The notes under the pieces were generated by a model. That model ran no database searches and was not told where the DNA came from. It worked only from the letters and a program-made list of their open reading frames with translations. This document shows positions 62,471 through 64,000 of a stretch of 64,000 nucleotides of DNA, in pieces; positions within the stretch are counted from its first letter, which is position 1; every line of letters begins with the position of its first letter. Location: the NCBI RefSeq assembly GCF_043290135.1, contig NC_134705.1, forward strand, positions 61,655,771 through 61,719,770. Reading direction: 5' to 3'. This stretch comes from Rhipicephalus microplus (lineage: Eukaryota > Arthropoda > Arachnida > Ixodida > Ixodidae). Made by a program: the position numbers and the translations under genes.

Positions 62471-64000
62471 GCATGTACCATCTTGTTACACCAAGTAGTT
62501 ATGTTGTCTAGGTCTTTCTAGAGAGCAGTTTGATTGTGGCTGTCAAAAATGGTACGGTAAATGACACAGTTGTCTGCGAACATTCTAATGTTAGAAGAGA
62601 CATGCGAAGGTAAGTCATTAATATATATTAAGAATACGAGGGGGCCAAGGACAGATCCTTGAGGAATGCCAGATGTTACTAGTACTGGGTTAGACAAGTG
62701 ATTATTGATAGCTACGAACTGGGAGTGGTTACTAAGAAATTCAGTAATCCATTTGAAGACATCTGGGTGTAAGTAATGTTTTTTTAAGTTGAATAATAGG
62801 CGCTGGTGAGGAACCTTATCAAAGGCCTTGCAGAAGTCCAGGAAAATGACGTCAGTTTGCACGTTGATATCGAGATTAGTATGAATGTCATGCAGAAAAA
62901 TGGCAAGCTGCATTTCACAAGATAAACCCTTGTGAAACCCATGTTGAGCGGGATGAAAAAGGCTGTTCGAGTCAAAAAACTTCATGATAAGAGAATAGAT
63001 GACATGTTCCATGATTTTACAAGGAATGCTCGTTAATGAGATGGGACGGTAGTTTAGCGGGGAGTCTTTGTCACCTGATTCATGGACTGGAACGACCTTC
63101 CCAACCCTCCAGTCATCTGGAATAAGACCTAAGGAAAGAGACTGGGTGAACAGCAAGGATAAATAGGCTGGGACAATGCACTTCATGTTTTTCAAAATTT
63201 TCACATTAATTTCATCTACACCAGAGAGGATGTACACTTCATTTTGTCAATGATAGCGCTAATTCCGCTTACATCAAAAGTGATGGCTGGCATTTCAGAA
63301 CTTATACAAAACGATGAGGAAGCGGGATGTGCGTTTGACTCGTGAGTAAAGACGCTTGCAAAAGCGGAGTTTAACACGTTGGCGCAATCTGCATCCTTAA
63401 GTATTTCGTTGGATTCGTTCGTTATTTGAATGGCCCGAGTGTCACTAGGGTTTACAACTTTCCAAAATGGCCTTGGATTTGTAACTAATAGGTTTGGTAG
63501 GTTGGTATTGTAAAATGTGTGTTTAGCTTGACGTAATGGGTGCAGGTAGTTCTTTTCTACTTCATAATATTTATCCTATGCACAAGTACGCCCAGTTGTC
63601 CTGGCGGAGCGATAAAGGCATTTTTTTCTTTGTTCCAGGCGTTTTAAGGCAGTTGTAAATCATGGTTCTCGCTGGGAGGAACGAAAACTGATTTTCGGAA
63701 TGAATTTGTCTGTTAGTTCCGCTAGTTTATTTTTGAAGCGTGTCTAATTGCTACCTACAGAATGTTCACAAAAAATTGACAGGAATACGGGAAGGAATTG
63801 AGTCATGGCATCGTTAATCTCTTGATAGTTACCTTTGTTGTAAAGACGTATTGTTTTCTCGAAGGTATTTCGAGCTGACGGAGTGAATGAGAAGACAGCA
63901 TGGATGGGTTTGTGGTCGCCTATTTCAGATAAACACATAATGGACGAAAGGCTGTCGGGGAAATTGGTTAGTACAAGATCCAGAACGTTAGCAACTTGTT
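62471..64000 (-). pseudogene. CR1/L2-like LINE fragment, RT with D-to-N change
   Basis: Continues beyond the window end (5' side). From 64000 down come endonuclease-RT linker pieces (MCLSEIGDHKPIHAVFSF near 63938) in several frames, then an open RT frame from 63237: [83 protein letters not shown] and FADNC (about 62570-62584), where FADDC is expected. The second catalytic Asp is thus Asn. It breaks off near DNITTWC (about 62490) and lacks the C-terminal part and tail. It differs from the LINE at 6816. Confidence 0.8.

Overview
The window looks like hard-tick (ixodid, probably metastriate) nuclear DNA. The main reason is the presence of several copies of a tRNA-derived SINE that matches the tick family Ruka, two of them with clean target-site duplications. 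TTAGG-type telomere-like motifs, arthropod-style LINE families and long GATA and GT microsatellites fit the same picture. I found no host protein-coding gene, rRNA or functional tRNA. Nearly everything that can be read is mobile DNA or its remains, much of it nested.

Layout: 1-3.4 kb holds a telomere-like foldback, duplicated blocks and a 102-bp minisatellite. 3.8-6.2 kb is a broken RTE-like LINE (minus strand) interrupted by another insertion. 6.2-6.6 kb is a foldback around ATT/AAG microsatellites. 6.8-11.1 kb is a nearly full-length CR1/L2-like LINE (minus) whose ORF1 carries a 2A-type ribosome-skipping motif. 11.1-13.5 kb holds a second LINE tail, two Ruka copies and about 1 kb of GT repeat. 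13.7-19.6 kb is a full-length but broken I-type LINE bounded by a perfect 14-bp duplication. 19.6-27.6 kb is gene-poor and contains nested Ruka elements, an unclassified repeat, a possible LTR, a ~150-bp tandem repeat and two GATA arrays. 27.6-44.3 kb is a nest. One LINE (minus) is split into a 3' half (27.6-30.0) and a 5' half (41.5-44.3) by about 11.5 kb, which holds an unclassified repeat, a LINE with both ORFs open (30.4-36.3, zinc-knuckle/RS ORF1, endonuclease-RT-RNase H ORF2) and another LINE with an SGNH-esterase ORF1 and a complete ORF2 (36.3-41.0). 44.3-49.0 kb is sparse.

The most notable element is at 49,036-60,220: an 11.2-kb P-superfamily DNA transposon with inverted repeats of about 620-690 bp and an 8-bp target duplication. 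Its four-exon transposase (THAP domain, catalytic D-D-E candidates) has splice signals and reading phases that join without a stop into 1066 residues. Its introns and 3' region have collected further insertions: a foldback element, a small MITE-like element, a decayed Gypsy retrotransposon and two SINEs. After it come an 87-bp tandem duplication and a 5' LINE fragment (minus) that runs off the window end.

All calls come from reading the sequence. Family names rest on recognised motifs, not on database searches.
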